DNA of 64,000 nucleotides from CAZTTH01 sp964615975 (GTDB taxonomy: Bacteria; Verrucomicrobiota; Lentisphaeria; JABSQK01; JAJFLO01): positions 42,279 to 106,278 of the forward strand of contig CAZTTH010000007.1 of NCBI GenBank assembly GCA_964615975.1, read 5' to 3'. Of this stretch, positions 1 through 13,200 are shown one piece after another. The position numbers and the translations under genes were made by a program. How positions within the stretch are numbered: the first letter of the stretch is position 1; each line of letters opens with the position of its first letter. The notes under the pieces are model-generated. The model was not told where the DNA came from, ran no database searches, and saw nothing but the letters and a program-made list of their open reading frames with translations.

Positions 1-153
1 CAATTGGATTTGGATAGCAATGAGAAACGATTGATAGTGAAAGCGTTGCGAGAGTGTCGAGGTAATCGTTCAGCGGCGGCATCGAAACTAGGTATCAGTC
101 GACGGACGATCATTAGGAAAATAAAACTCTATAATTTGACTGACATTAGATAG
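1..153 (+). CDS. C-terminal end of a Fis-type helix-turn-helix regulator (partial)
   Basis: Frame 1 is open from the window edge to a TAG at 151-153 and encodes 50 residues. It ends in a Fis-like (HTH_8) helix-turn-helix with the pattern GNRSAAASKLGISRRTI. This is the usual DNA-binding tail of sigma-54-dependent (NtrC-type) response regulators, where it recognises enhancer sites. The preceding run (NEKRLIVKALREC) is the typical first Fis helix. Only the tail is present, so the ATPase and receiver domains expected upstream cannot be confirmed; a stand-alone Fis-like protein is the alternative. It converges with the APS kinase gene, with about 27 bases between the stops. Confidence 0.75.
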   Translation, partial: QLDLDSNEKRLIVKALRECRGNRSAAASKLGISRRTIIRKIKLYNLTDIR

Positions 154-180
154 AGAACAGAAATTTGCGTTGTTAAGTTG

Positions 181-807
181 TTAACTTGTAATAGTTGGAT
201 TGTCACAAGTTCGAATTGTTTGTCGAGTCATAAGCAATTGCAATACCTCATGCACGCATTCGTCAACTGTCATTGTTTGAGTATTCAAATTCAAGGACGG
301 AGAGAGTGGTGGCTCGTATGGTGATGAAATTCCGGTAAAATCAGAAATTTCCCCAACGCGTGCACGCTTATACAAGCCCTTTGTGTCACGAGTTTCACAT
401 ACCGATAAGGGGGTAGACACATACACCAGATAAAAACGTTCATCCCCGATAATGTTTCGGGCGATCTCCTGTGCGTCATGATAGGGGGTAATGAATGCGG
501 TTAGGCAGATAACCCCACAATCGATGAATAATCGGGAGGTTTCGGCAATGCGCCGGATATTCTCCATCCGATCATCATGGCTAAACCCTAAATCGCGGTT
601 TAACCCTCGGCGAATCATATCGCCATCGAGCAGGTAGGCTAAATGTCCGTGCATCATCAACCAATTCTCCAGCGCTGATGCAAGTGTGGTTTTTCCTGCA
701 CCGGACAACCCGGTAAACCAGATTACAGCTCCTTTTTGTCGTAACAACTGTTCGCGTTTATTGATATTACATTGTATTGCGGCAGTGGGATTTTGAGAAA
801 CATTCAT
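181..807 (-). CDS. cysC: Adenylyl-sulfate (APS) kinase
   Basis: Phosphorylates adenosine 5'-phosphosulfate with ATP to give PAPS, the sulfate donor for reductive assimilation or for sulfotransferases; cytoplasmic. The 208-residue protein has the Walker A loop GLSGAGKTT (about residues 33-41), the DGD motif after the second strand, the APS-binding segment containing RMENIRRIAE, and the family motif KGLYKRARVGEISDFTGI followed by the SPYEPP substrate loop. Length is normal for stand-alone CysC. No cysD, cysN or PAPS reductase gene is in the window, so whether PAPS serves assimilation or sulfation of surface glycans is open. No strong Shine-Dalgarno is visible before the chosen ATG. Confidence 0.93.
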   Translation of the reverse strand: MNVSQNPTAAIQCNINKREQLLRQKGAVIWFTGLSGAGKTTLASALENWLMMHGHLAYLLDGDMIRRGLNRDLGFSHDDRMENIRRIAETSRLFIDCGVICLTAFITPYHDAQEIARNIIGDERFYLVYVSTPLSVCETRDTKGLYKRARVGEISDFTGISSPYEPPLSPSLNLNTQTMTVDECVHEVLQLLMTRQTIRTCDNPTITS

Positions 808-1164
808 GGAAGAATATTATGGAAGTGAAATTTTATGATTAAGACACAATTTTCGAGTGTAATATACTTAAGGTATACATACAAGATTAAATAATTCCGA
901 ACCCACTTTTGAATGATCGAATATGGTTAATTTTATAGTTTGCGTTAGAATTTGAAAAGCCATACGTATCAATTGTCAAAATCAGGTTCGGCAGGTTTGT
1001 TTTGCTTTGAATCTTAAGCTAACGTTATGGGCATTAAAAAATATGTTCATTTTTTTCAGGAAAAACAAAATAATCAAGTTGATATAAGTCGTGATTAAGT
1101 TAGGGTATCAGACGGCTCGGCTTATTTGGTCTATACAGTAATGTTTTGGCCTTATTGGAAATTT

Positions 1165-1179
1165 ATGTCAATATGACAT
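1165..1179. promoter_or_regulatory. 15-bp perfect palindrome, candidate operator
   Basis: ATGTCAATATGACAT is a perfect inverted repeat about 115 bases before the start codon of the giant surface protein. The size and dyad symmetry fit a dimeric repressor or activator site, but there is no second copy or recognised family consensus, so this is a suggestion only. Confidence 0.3.
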
Positions 1180-1282
1180 TGATTACAGCTAAAATGGAAT
1201 AGCCTGCCAACTATAGTTTAAGCGAATTAAATAAGAATATTAATCTTTCCAAAATTAATTATACCTAAATCAAGATTATATG

Positions 1283-1288
1283 AAGGAG
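1283..1288 (+). promoter_or_regulatory. Ribosome binding site of the giant surface-protein gene
   Basis: AAGGAG with a 5-base spacer to the ATG at 1294. It is one of the strongest Shine-Dalgarno sequences in the window and fixes the start of the signal peptide (MKRIITIFAVLNVCIQL). Confidence 0.75.
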
Positions 1289-1293
1289 TTAAA

Positions 1294-4200
1294 ATGAAAA
1301 GGATCATTACAATTTTTGCGGTGCTCAATGTCTGCATTCAACTCGGTGCTTTAGCGGCTCCAGTAGCCAATAATGATTCGGGGAATGGTTTTAACACTGA
1401 CCAAAATACAACATTTACCACCGGGAATGTACTGATAAACGATACTGGAGTATCTCCATTGTCAGTCGGTTTGGTAAACTCTTCGACCTCTCGCGGATCG
1501 GTCGCGAATAACGAAAATGGCACTTTTAATTATAATCCCAATGGCAAGGTATCGGGTGAGTTCTACTCATTGGGGGCGGGAGAATTCGCGACCGACTCAT
1601 TTAATTATTTTGTTAAAGATGGAAATAACGTGCAATCCTCCTTGGACGCGACAGTAAGCATATCAGTTGCAGGTGTAAATGACGATCCAGTTGCCCAGAA
1701 TGATAACATTTCCACGAATGAGGATAATCCAGTCAACGGGAATGTGTTGAATAATAATGGTTTTGGCGCAGACTCGGATATTGACACAAATGATATTCTT
1801 TCTGTCAGCGAAGTAAATGGTAGTAGTTCAAACGTGAATGGACAAATCACATTAAATTCAAATGCCCTGCTATTACAGCATTCGAATGGTTCTTTTACTT
1901 ATAATCCTAATGGAGCTTTTGAGTATCTGGCTTTTGATGAGAGTACTAATGATTCGTTCACCTATACGATTTATGATGGTAAAGGCGGTACCGCTTCGGC
2001 GACGGTCAGCATTACCATCAATGGGGTAAATGATAATCCTGTAGCTGAAGATGATGTTTATACTATAGATGAAGATATGTTTTTGGATGGCAACGTACTA
2101 GCAAATGATTCGGATCCTGATACCAGCGATGAACTTAATGTGATTGATCTGAATGTGGGGTCTCCAAATTCCGATATTATTCTGCCGAGCGGCGCCATTT
2201 TAAATGTAAAAAATAATGGCGATTTTACCTATGATCCTAACAGTAATACCTATGAAAGCGCATTAATCACGTATAAATTTGTTTACAACAATAATGGGAC
2301 TATTTTGGATTTGGATGATGATCAACTGCGTTATGTCAATCTCCCTTTTGATTTTAAATTCTTCAATAAAATTTACACTGGATTATTTGTTTCAAGTAAT
2401 GGATTTCTTTCATTTGACTTGAGCAATAACGATAGTGCTACTGATGCTGGTTCTATTCCCAATTTTGATTCACCCAATAACATTATTGCCGGTTATTGGG
2501 CGGATCTGAATCCGTCTGCGGGTGGATCAATTTCCTATCATGTAATGGGTCTGGCGCCACATCGTGTGTTTGTTGTTGAATATAAAGATGTCCCGCATTA
2601 TGATGAAAACAATGAAGAAAACTCAGAGTATTTTAATGTCACCTTCCAGATCAAGTTGTTTGAAGGCACGAATGAAATTGAAGTGCATTGCAAGAATTGT
2701 GAAAGTGACGGCACTGAGCATACCATGGGTGTAGAAAACATCACCGGGACATTATCAGAGACCTTCAGTGAAGCCAATTTTTGGGACAATTGTACCGAAT
2801 CATTTGTGGCGATTGATTCTAATGCCAGTACAGCGTTTTCGCTTTGTCATACCGCCGTTTCCTTTTCACCGGTGATATATGATGGTTTCGATAATTGCGA
2901 TGTTGATTGTTCTGATGGTTTTGCTTACATGGTACAGGATAGTTACGGTGCCACCGCCACGGCGACAGTGACAATCAATATCATTCAGGAAAACGACGCG
3001 CCGGTGATCGATCTGAGTCGGGCTAAATATCCTTTTGAGTATTGTGAGGGTACTGGCAAACAATATCTGTTTGCCAATGGGGTAATTTATGATAGTGATA
3101 CGCCGATCTTAAAAGATGGTAAATTAATTTTGTCATGGTGGGATGGAGGCAGCTGGTATGATAATCTGACGATTGAATCACCCGATCATCTGATGGAAGT
3201 CGAAATCGGGGGTATTTATTTGCTGGGTAATTTGATCTTGGTTAAAGTGGATAACTTTGTATGTTATGAAGTTGGCGAATTTGTGGGGGGAGAAAATGGC
3301 AGAGAATTGATCGTCTTTTTCACCGAAAATGGCGCCACATTGCAGGCGGTGAACGCGCTCTTCCGCAGTATTAAATATGAAAATACCCAATCCGATCCAT
3401 TAATTAATCTTGAGAATCCCGAGAAAGAATTAAATATATTCATAGCCGATGGCGATGATGAAGATGGGGCAGTTGGTGCTGCTACCTATGCATATCTGCC
3501 GATCGAAATATATATCAATAACGATGTCCCCATATTCAGACCGCGCGGAAACGTGACCATCCTCGAAGATTCCGGTCCCAGAGTTATCCATAATTGGGCA
3601 GGGTCGGCAAATGCCGGTTCCGCAAATGAACAACAAATTCTTGAACAGGGACCTTATGCTGATAATGGACTGATCTTTGATGTTGAAGTTGACGAAGAGG
3701 ATCAGAATCTGTTTTCGGTTCAACCCCATATAAGTGCCAATGGTGACTTATCATTTACACCGGCGCCCGATGCCTATGGCAACGCGAATGTAGTTGCCGC
3801 AGTTATCGACCATGGCACTGGCGCGATCAGCAAGCATTTGTATGGCGTCACATCAAATAATAGTGAATCTGATGAATCGGTACTTTACGAAGTTGATGCC
3901 ACAACCGGCGCGGCAACGGCAATAGGTTATGGAACTGGATTTTCGCGGATTAGCGCCATGGATTTTGATGCCCGTGGAAATCTTTATGCAGTAGGAAGAA
4001 ACGATTACAATAAATTGGTACTGATTCTAATCAATACGGTTACGGGTGAAGGATCTCAAATTGGTAAAATAGATCCCAATAATGCTGGAATTATCCGATC
4101 GGTGACGGATATGACTTATGATGAAGTTAATGACATCTTGTATGTGGTGGGAAAATCAAACAGTGATTGTGGAGAGGACAGTGAATTATATCTGGCACGA

Positions 4201-7200
4201 ATCAATGAAAAGAGTGGCGAAGCAACGATACTTGTGGATTGCATGGAGGTGGGCGGATTCAGTGAGGGAAATGGATTGGCTTATACAGCTACGGGAGAAT
4301 TGATCCATGCCGGGAACATGCTGAATTACTTGATTCCTGAAATCGGCTTACCGTGTGAATCAACCGTTGAATGCAGTGCGATAATTCCACTTGAATTTAT
4401 TTCCAATAATAACCAAACGCCCATTAATAATAGTGATATCCGACGGGTAAATGGCATGGATTTTCGTCCGAGTGATGGTGCTTTATTTGCTTTGTTAAAT
4501 AATAGTGAGGAAGGAAGCGAAGAAATCTATTTGACCAAAATTGATGCGGTAACAGGCGCGGTAACACTTATTGGCCCCACCGTCGATCGGCTTGATGCTC
4601 TGGCATGGGCGCCAGTAAACAAGATCAGTGCAAATTTTGAATTCACAATCACCATCAAGCCGGTGAATGATGCTCCAGTATTTGTCAAAGGGGTGGATCA
4701 GGCTCCTGATGGTATCGAAGGTTATGAAAGTGGAGTAATTTATAATTTCGGCTTTGAAACCGGTGACCTGACCTCATGGCAATCAACGGGAATTGTAAGT
4801 GTAATTAATTCCTCATCATTTGATGTGGGACCGTTATTCGGCAATTATCAGGTAGGATTGAGCACAGGTGGATCAAGTGGAGTAGGTTCGGGGATTACCT
4901 ATTCAGATACGGATTTGGAATTTTTTCTCGGATTGGATTCTAATACACTTGATAATTTGGGAAATGGTGATGCCATCGAAGGCTCAGCGATCAAGCAAAC
5001 TTTTTGGGCTGATGCGGGTGATGTGATATTTTTCAGTTACAATTTTTTAACGAACGAAGTGACACCATCAGCGATAGTTAATGATTTTGCTTTTGTTACT
5101 ATTTCTGGAAATGGGGTGGGTACATTGTCGGATACGAATGACTTTTTTGTCCTATCAACTGCCAAAGAATTTAATGCGGAAACCGGTTATCAACAATTCT
5201 GGTATGAAGTTCCAGAGGATGGTGAATACACTATTGGTATCGGCATTGTCGACGTGGGTGATGGAGCGGTTGAATCAATACTCTTAATAGATCATGATAC
5301 CTTCACTTTAATTGATGGCACGGTGATGGTAAATGAGGATTCCGGGATCGAGGGACGTCATGCCATTCCCATTTATCTGAGTAATATTGAACCGGGAGGA
5401 TCTGGCGATTTTATCGAAAACGAACAAGATTTATGGTTTACTGTTGATGTGCCCTATAACAATCAGAAAATTTTTAGTGAAAATGGGCAACCCAACATTG
5501 AAATTATAGGAAATGAAGAAGACGGATTAACGGGCATTTTGCATTTTACCCTGAAGGAAAATGCCAATGGCAACGCGTTGTTGACCATCCGCCTGCATGA
5601 TAATGGCGGGACAGCGGATGGCGGCGTTGATACCAGCCGTAAATTAAATTGTTTTATTATGGTTTTACCGCGTGAAGATTTTCCCATTAAACATCTCAAT
5701 GAAAGCACAGTGGCACAGCTCAGTGAAAATGGTATCGATGAAGATTCTGGGCCTCAATATTTCGCCGATTTCGCTGATTATTTCAGCACTGGTGGCGGCT
5801 GGGATGAAAATCGTCAGGGCTTACAATTTCTGGTGACTGTGGATAATAGTTCCGGTTCAACCTTATTCAGTAAATATCCCCGCATTAACAAAGATGGCGG
5901 TTTGTCATTTACACCTGCGGACAATGCCAATGGCACAGCAGAAGTATCAGTAATACTTGCTCAAGTGGTGTCATTCGACAAAATGTATGGTGCTGCCTAT
6001 GATGAAAATGCCGATCAATCTGTTCTATATGAATTAGATGCTGAAACAGGCGGCGCAACCAAAATCGGCGATGGCATTGGATTCACCAGAGTTAGTGGTA
6101 TGGACACGGATTCAAATGGGGTTATTTATGCCACAGGAGCACGGCTCAATGATGGCGCCATCGTTCTGTTAACCATAAATCCGTTAAATGGCAGAGGCAC
6201 TGAAGTAGGTCCTACTTTAATAGAAGATTTACCTTATACTGTTGAAAACATTTCTGACATATCATTTGATTCCGAAGATCGACTCTATGCGTTCATCCCC
6301 TGTGATGTTTTAGGTTTTATCGACACTGATACCGGAGAGTTTTATTTTGTTGGATTCATTGATGATTGTTCAGGTGGCAATGGAATTGGCTTTTCTTTGT
6401 TTGATGACTTGTATCATGCCAATGAAGACTATATCAATCTTTTGGATCAGGAAACTGGAGAGACTTTTGATTATGAAGAACTAACTTTCTCTTCTCCATT
6501 TAGTGAAAATGCAAGAATTAATGCAATGGATTTTTATCCGTATTGGGATGGAAGTTTATATGCTTCGGTGAGGGATGGTTCTTCTTATCACTTGGTCACT
6601 GTCGATCCGAACACTGGGAATGTCTCTAACATTGATGATACGGTCGATAATCTGGATGCGATAACCTGGGGGCCAGAATTAATTTTCAGTGATGTGATGA
6701 ATTTTCAGATTGTGATCAATGCGGTTAATGACAATCCTTTAGTTAATCGTAAGATACCGGATATTACAGTAGCTGAAGATTCTACTCTGGAATGTATTTA
6801 TGTGGACAATGTTTTTGATGATGTGGATATTGTAACCAATGATGATTCAATCGAAATTGGTATTGCCAATATTTCAGACACAAATATCATTACTGATGCA
6901 ACGCTTAATTTTCCTTTTTTGTGCTTTAGTATTGGAGCAGATGAATTCGGAGATTCAGAAATTACCTTAATCGCAACCGATGAACATGGGGGGACGGCGA
7001 CAGTTTCATTTACGATTCATGTCACTCCGGTAAATGATAATCCATCGTTTACGGTGAATTCAAACAATCTCACCCTGACAGTCCTCGAAGATTCCGGAAG
7101 TCACACAGTAAACAACTGGGCAAATAATATCACAGCTGGACCGAATGAGGATCAAGAAGGGCAGGAGTTGGAATTCCTTGTTAATACAAATAATCCCGAG

Positions 7201-10200
7201 TTATTTAGTGATCTTTATATCGATGCGAATGGAACATTACATTATACCGTAGCCGGCAATGCGAATGGAGCCGCTACCGTTTCAGTCATTCTGACAGATA
7301 ACACCCCTTCTCGATTGTTCGGCGCTGCGCACAGTGGATCGAATGGTAATTCAACATTATACCTTATCGATGCTTCCACCGGTCAAGCGAGTGGAGTGGG
7401 AAGTGGAATCGGTGTTGATCGGGTTAGCGGCATGGATTTCGATACCTATGGCAATTTATTTGCTACCGGTGAAATCAATGGTGATCCAGTGTTTGCGATT
7501 ATCGATCAACATAATGGAACAGCCCAAGTTATGGCTGGAATTACATCCCAATTTGTCAATGTTAACGACATTACGGATATCAGTTTCGATCCGTTTACTG
7601 GTGAATTATATGCCATCATGAAGGATACGTTCCAACCATTGGGGATATTAAATCTTCATGACGAAAACTTCGATCTTGGTGAATTTATACTTATTGGATA
7701 TGATACGGTTAATTCAACTGACAGTGGCAATGGGTTGGCTTTCAGCGGGATGGGAACGTTATTACATAGTTCTGGTCAGAAACTGAACTCCGTGGATGTA
7801 AACAGTGGATTGAGGACGTTGTTTCAACGATTGCGAATCCCCGTATCTGCCAATATAGGCCCACGCTTCAATGCGCTTGAATTTAAACCAAAAACATCAT
7901 TGTTATATGGTTCACTGGTCAGTGGATTTGAAGGGAGTAGCACTAACTATTTAGCCACAATTAATGTGCAAACCGGTCAAGTACGTATCATCGGCAAAAC
8001 AGTGAAAGGCCTTGACGCTTTGGCATGGGAACCGGCTGCTTTCAGTGAAGAAGTGACACTCACCATCAATATTACGCCTGTCAACGATGCGCCGTCATTT
8101 GTTAAGGGACCTGATATCGACAATGCGTTGACGATTAGCGGTTCTCAGTTGATCCCGGCTTGGGCGACCAAGATAACTAAGGGCCCAAGCGATGAGAGTG
8201 GTCAATCTTTGACATTTGATGTTAAAGTTGAACTATCGTCAACAGATCCCAATCCAAATAATACTGTAAATGGTAACGATCCTGATGCTGAAGCATTATT
8301 TACTCAGCGTCCTGTAATAGATTCAGTCACAGGCGATTTGACATTTTCTCCGATAATTGGCAAAACTGGAAAAGTAAAAGTAACGGTAACCCTCAAAGAT
8401 AACGGTTTGACTGCAAACAATGGGAATGACACAAGTTCTCCTCAGGTATTTTTCATAACAATAAATAAGATCATTGCCGATTTTACATTCCTCAATGGTC
8501 TCCAGGGATATTGGCCATTGGAAGCATTGAGTTGCGCAACGATACTAAACAAGGTCTGTGATTTATCCGGGAATAATAATACTGGCACTGCTGAGGGGAG
8601 CAAAGCACCTAACACAAATGGACCAATTCTCGCTTCTGGTGTTCCTGCAATCGGTGGAAATGCTTTTAGTTTTGATGGAATTGATGATAAGGTTAAAATT
8701 CCTACCAGCACGTCATTAAATGCCAACATTACTTCGAAATTATCGATGGCAGCTTGGGTTAACCCAACCGCTGCACAGGTATCTCCGTTTGGTGGAATGA
8801 TATTAAATAATGAAGGTAGATTTGAGATGTGTGTTTTTCCTGATGGGACAATTCGGTTTGCACTCAAAGTTACTACATTAACTAACGTAAATACTGCCTT
8901 TAACCCGGCTCCATTATCTTATGAGGGATGGTCGAGATTTACCAATACAGGAAAAACAATACCATTGAATCAATGGTCGCATGTCGCCTTGACTTATGAC
9001 AGTACTATTACAGCACCTTCAATTAATAATATTAAAGTCTATGTTAATGGAATTCAGGTATATCAGGGCAGGGGCGTTGGTGCACTTGGGGATCATCATC
9101 CAACCGAGAATGAAACTACCATTGGGAATCGGCAAACGATAGCAACTCAACCATTCAAAGGGATAATTGATGAGGCTTATGTCTTCAATAACGCTTTAAC
9201 CTTGGAACAAGTTAATTTAATCAAAGATGATATTCATCATCGGGTTATTTTGAATCAAGTTGAAACCGATGATTTCAATAAAAATGGATTTATTGACACA
9301 TTAATATTAAAATTCGATCGACCGGTAAATGATACTACTGCGAATATTGCCAACTTTACATTATCTAATCCAAGTGTGGCAACACCAAGTTTCAATTTTT
9401 CAAGAGGCGTGACCAATGATAATATTTTATATATAAGCTTTAATGAAGGAATATCAAAAACCGATATAAAACCTAAAATAACATATGCAACAGGTAGCTT
9501 AGTATCACTGGATGGAAAATTGTTAAAATCGGTGGATTTGATAGCGGTTGATCGGGCGCGACCGGTAATAACGGGATCAAGTCTCAACCTGGGTACTGGC
9601 ATTTTAACCATGACGTGGAGTGAAAGCATATCTCCTACCGCTGCCAATCGGGATTTATCACGGTTGCGTCTAACTGATGGCCTTAATAAAACTACTCTAC
9701 TTTCCCAGGCGACCAGCAGTTCAGTAAGCGGTGCGGTTTTAACGGTGAATTTAACTCAAAGTCAGCGTCTTGCGTTAATTGGCTATGGTAATAACAATGT
9801 AAAGTTAAATACCGAAATTAATGCGGTTCGTGATTTGGCGGGCAACTTCAATGTGTTACAGACAAACTTGTCTGTGACGGTAATACCCGACACGGTTGCA
9901 AAAATAACCACTGTGAACCTGAATAATAATGATGGGACACTGGAAATCAATTTTGACAAGAATATCAGCAAAAATCGCGGTGATTTTGATATTTCAAAAT
10001 ATACACTTCAGTTTGTCAGCGGTACGACAACTCCGGTAAATCTTGGTGACAGCGCGATAGTCAATAAACTCAGTGATACCAAGATCATAATAGATCTCGA
10101 TGAGTGTACTCGACCTCTTACAACAGATTTATCATTGCAAGCATCGCAAATTAAGCTAGATGTTCAAAGTGGAGCATTCAAAGATCTAAGCGGGACAGGA

Positions 10201-13200
10201 AATGATGCCAGGAATGGCATTGTGGTAGTCAGAGTTAACGATACAACTGCCCCCAAAGCATTGGTATCATTTATCGATTACAATAATTATGATTGTGGCA
10301 AAGGGATTGTTGCTATCTATCTGGATGAAGTGATCGATGGAGATTTTGGTGTTGATTTAACAAAAATTACAGTTAAAAATGCTAGTGGGGATGCAACTGG
10401 GATCAATTTAGCCGGAGCATCAGTAGATATCGAAGGTGAGTGCACTTCTCTCATTATCATTGAATTAACGGAGGAGCAAAGGGTACAAATTCTCCCGATC
10501 TCCCAGGATTTTGATGGCGGCGAAGTGATTATTAATCTCGCTTCCGGCGCATTCAAAGATCTTTCTGGGGTTGCCAATCAACAAGATCCGGATCTGCCGG
10601 TAATTGAACAGGCGGATCGTGTCAAGCCTGCCATTGAATCGGCAACTCTGGATTATAACAATGGCATTCTGGAGATTACTTTCTGTGAAACTCTCTCTGA
10701 TATCTATAATCTGGTTACAAATGGTGGTTTTGAAGATGGGCTGAACGGGTGGAATCAGGAAAATCATGGTGATGGTGAATTCGTCATCAATGATGGGTCA
10801 CTGGATCCTGATGGACCGGAAGAGAACGTTGCACCCTGTGATGGCAGTTTGAATTCGATATCAGTTCAAAATGGACCAGGAAGTCATATCCTATATCAGG
10901 ATATTACGATTCCGGAACAAGCAAGTTTTGCGATTTTATCATGGACAGATATCATCCATAATCACGCGCTGTTATTCGATAATGAAGATCAGGCTTTCAA
11001 AGTGCAGGTGTTTAATGAAAATGGTCGACTTCTCACCGAAGTGTTTTCTACCGAATATGGGGATGATCCATTTACAGAATGCACCGACCGGTATGCTGAC
11101 TTATCTGAATTCATTGGACAAACCATACGGTTGGCGTTCGTTCAGGAAGATTTATTATTCTTTTTCAACTTGTACATAGATAATGTTGCTATCTACACGG
11201 ACATTCCCAATGTTGATTTGGGAAAAGTATTTCTCAGTGATGCGTCTATTACTTGTGGTGATGAATTTCAAATCTCCTGCCCTGGCTCATCAACGGTGGA
11301 ATGTTTGGGGGGAGCACAGGTAATTAATGTTGATGGCACAACTCTGACTATTCAATTGACGAATGAACAGAGAGAGCATGCACTCCGTAATTCAGATACT
11401 GCTGGGGGTAATGGTGAGCCGGTAATTTTGCATACAACAGCAAATGTCTTTTATGACTTCAGCGGCAATTCCAATGATTGTGCTGAAATTCAAGTTATAG
11501 AGATAGCTGACACAACTCCGCCAACAGTTGTACACAATGACAGCACAAAACCATTACTTGATCTGAATAGTCGGATTTTAACCGTATGGTTCAGTGAATC
11601 AATTGATGACGTATGGGATATTTCTCTTTTTGAAATTACCGATGTTGCTGCTGGCACATCGACTGCAACGGTGTCGTTAGGGAATGCTAATTACTCGTTA
11701 AATGGGAATCAAATCATTTTTGATTTATCTTTTCTTAATTCGCAAGAATGGAATCTGATCAAATGGATGTCATCCGATCCTGCCGGAAATGGTGATTGTA
11801 CTTCCGCATATTTAAATGTATTAGCGAATGCGATAGACGATATTGCGGGGGTGAATAATGAAGATAATCTCAATGTCCCGGTAGAGGAAATCATCGATAC
11901 GCCTTATGTCGTCGATGTCCCATTTCTGGATTTAAGTACCGGAACTATCGAAATCGTATTCAGTGAAAATATCACCGTAGAATGTCTAGCGGATAATTGT
12001 TTGAATGGCATTACCATTAGCAATGGCTCAAATGAAATGAATTTGGGTGAAAATGAATTTGGCAGAGAACCGGAATTTGAAGTGTATGGCAATACTCTTT
12101 ATATCGAATTGACTCATTTGCACCGATTAGCCGCCTTGGAATTGTATGGTGAACCAGATGAACCAGGTAATGAATTATTTATTGCGTTAGAATCTGGGTT
12201 GGCTTTCGATAATCATAATAATGGGAACATCAAAAATATTGAATGTGATGAATGCAGTGAATGCGGACAATACTTCACTAACAATATTGAGTTAGAAGTA
12301 GCACCTGATGATCTTAGACCGCAAGTTGTAGGCGCTTTGGTGGACTTGAATGTGGGGGTGCTCACAATTTTAGTGAATGAAAAGTACAATCCTGATTCAA
12401 TCAATTTGAATAAATTTCACATTAATAATGAACCAAATAAGAATCTGGTTAATTTGAATGATTATTCAAACAGCATTATCGATATCGAAACATATTTTCT
12501 TACTTACCACTTCTATTGCAATGAGTTCGAGCAGGATGAATTTGAATTTGAAAACAATATTTGTGGTCTGTTTGGAGAAATTGATGAGTTTGTTGACGAA
12601 GAATTTGAGGGATTGTCGTCATTTTTCGATAATTTCACCATTATTATCAAATTAACGGAAGAACAACGATTGGATATTGCGTCACTTGGAATTGAGAATG
12701 AACCTAATGAAATCATAAATCTTCTCGATGGTTTACTTCAAGTTGACTATCATGGTTATGAAGATATTTCGGGCAATTCCAATAAAAAGGAATTTGGACT
12801 GGTAATAAGGTTAGAGGATAATCTCCCACCGTTGATAACCAATGTTTCTTCATTGAACAGCAATGGGAATTACGGTCCAGGCGCGGAAATCGACATTACA
12901 GTTGATTTTTCTGAGACCGTATTTGTGAATAACAGTAGTGGTACTCCACGTTTACAGCTTGAAACCGGTTTCGTTTCACGTGAAGCTGAATACATCGGTG
13001 GCAATGGNNNNNNNNNNNNNNNNNNNNNNNNNNNNNNNNNNNNNNNNNNNNNNNNNNNNNNNNNNNNNNNNNNNNNNNNNNNNNNNNNNNNNNNNNNNNN
13101 NNNNNNNGTTGAAGTTGATACTTCTTTTACTGATGGATTCAGAGAGAATCAATGGGTGCCGGTTTCAATTCGTGCCAGTACCGGTGTTCTGCAAACTTTG

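Larger units (their letters stand above)
808..1293. other. Intergenic region between divergent cysC and the giant surface-protein gene
   Basis: No convincing gene is seen in these 486 bases. It is AT-rich and must hold the divergent promoters of cysC (minus) and the giant secreted-protein gene (plus). A perfect 15-bp palindrome lies at 1165-1179 and a strong ribosome binding site at 1283-1288. No clear -35/-10 pair was identified by eye. Confidence 0.6.
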
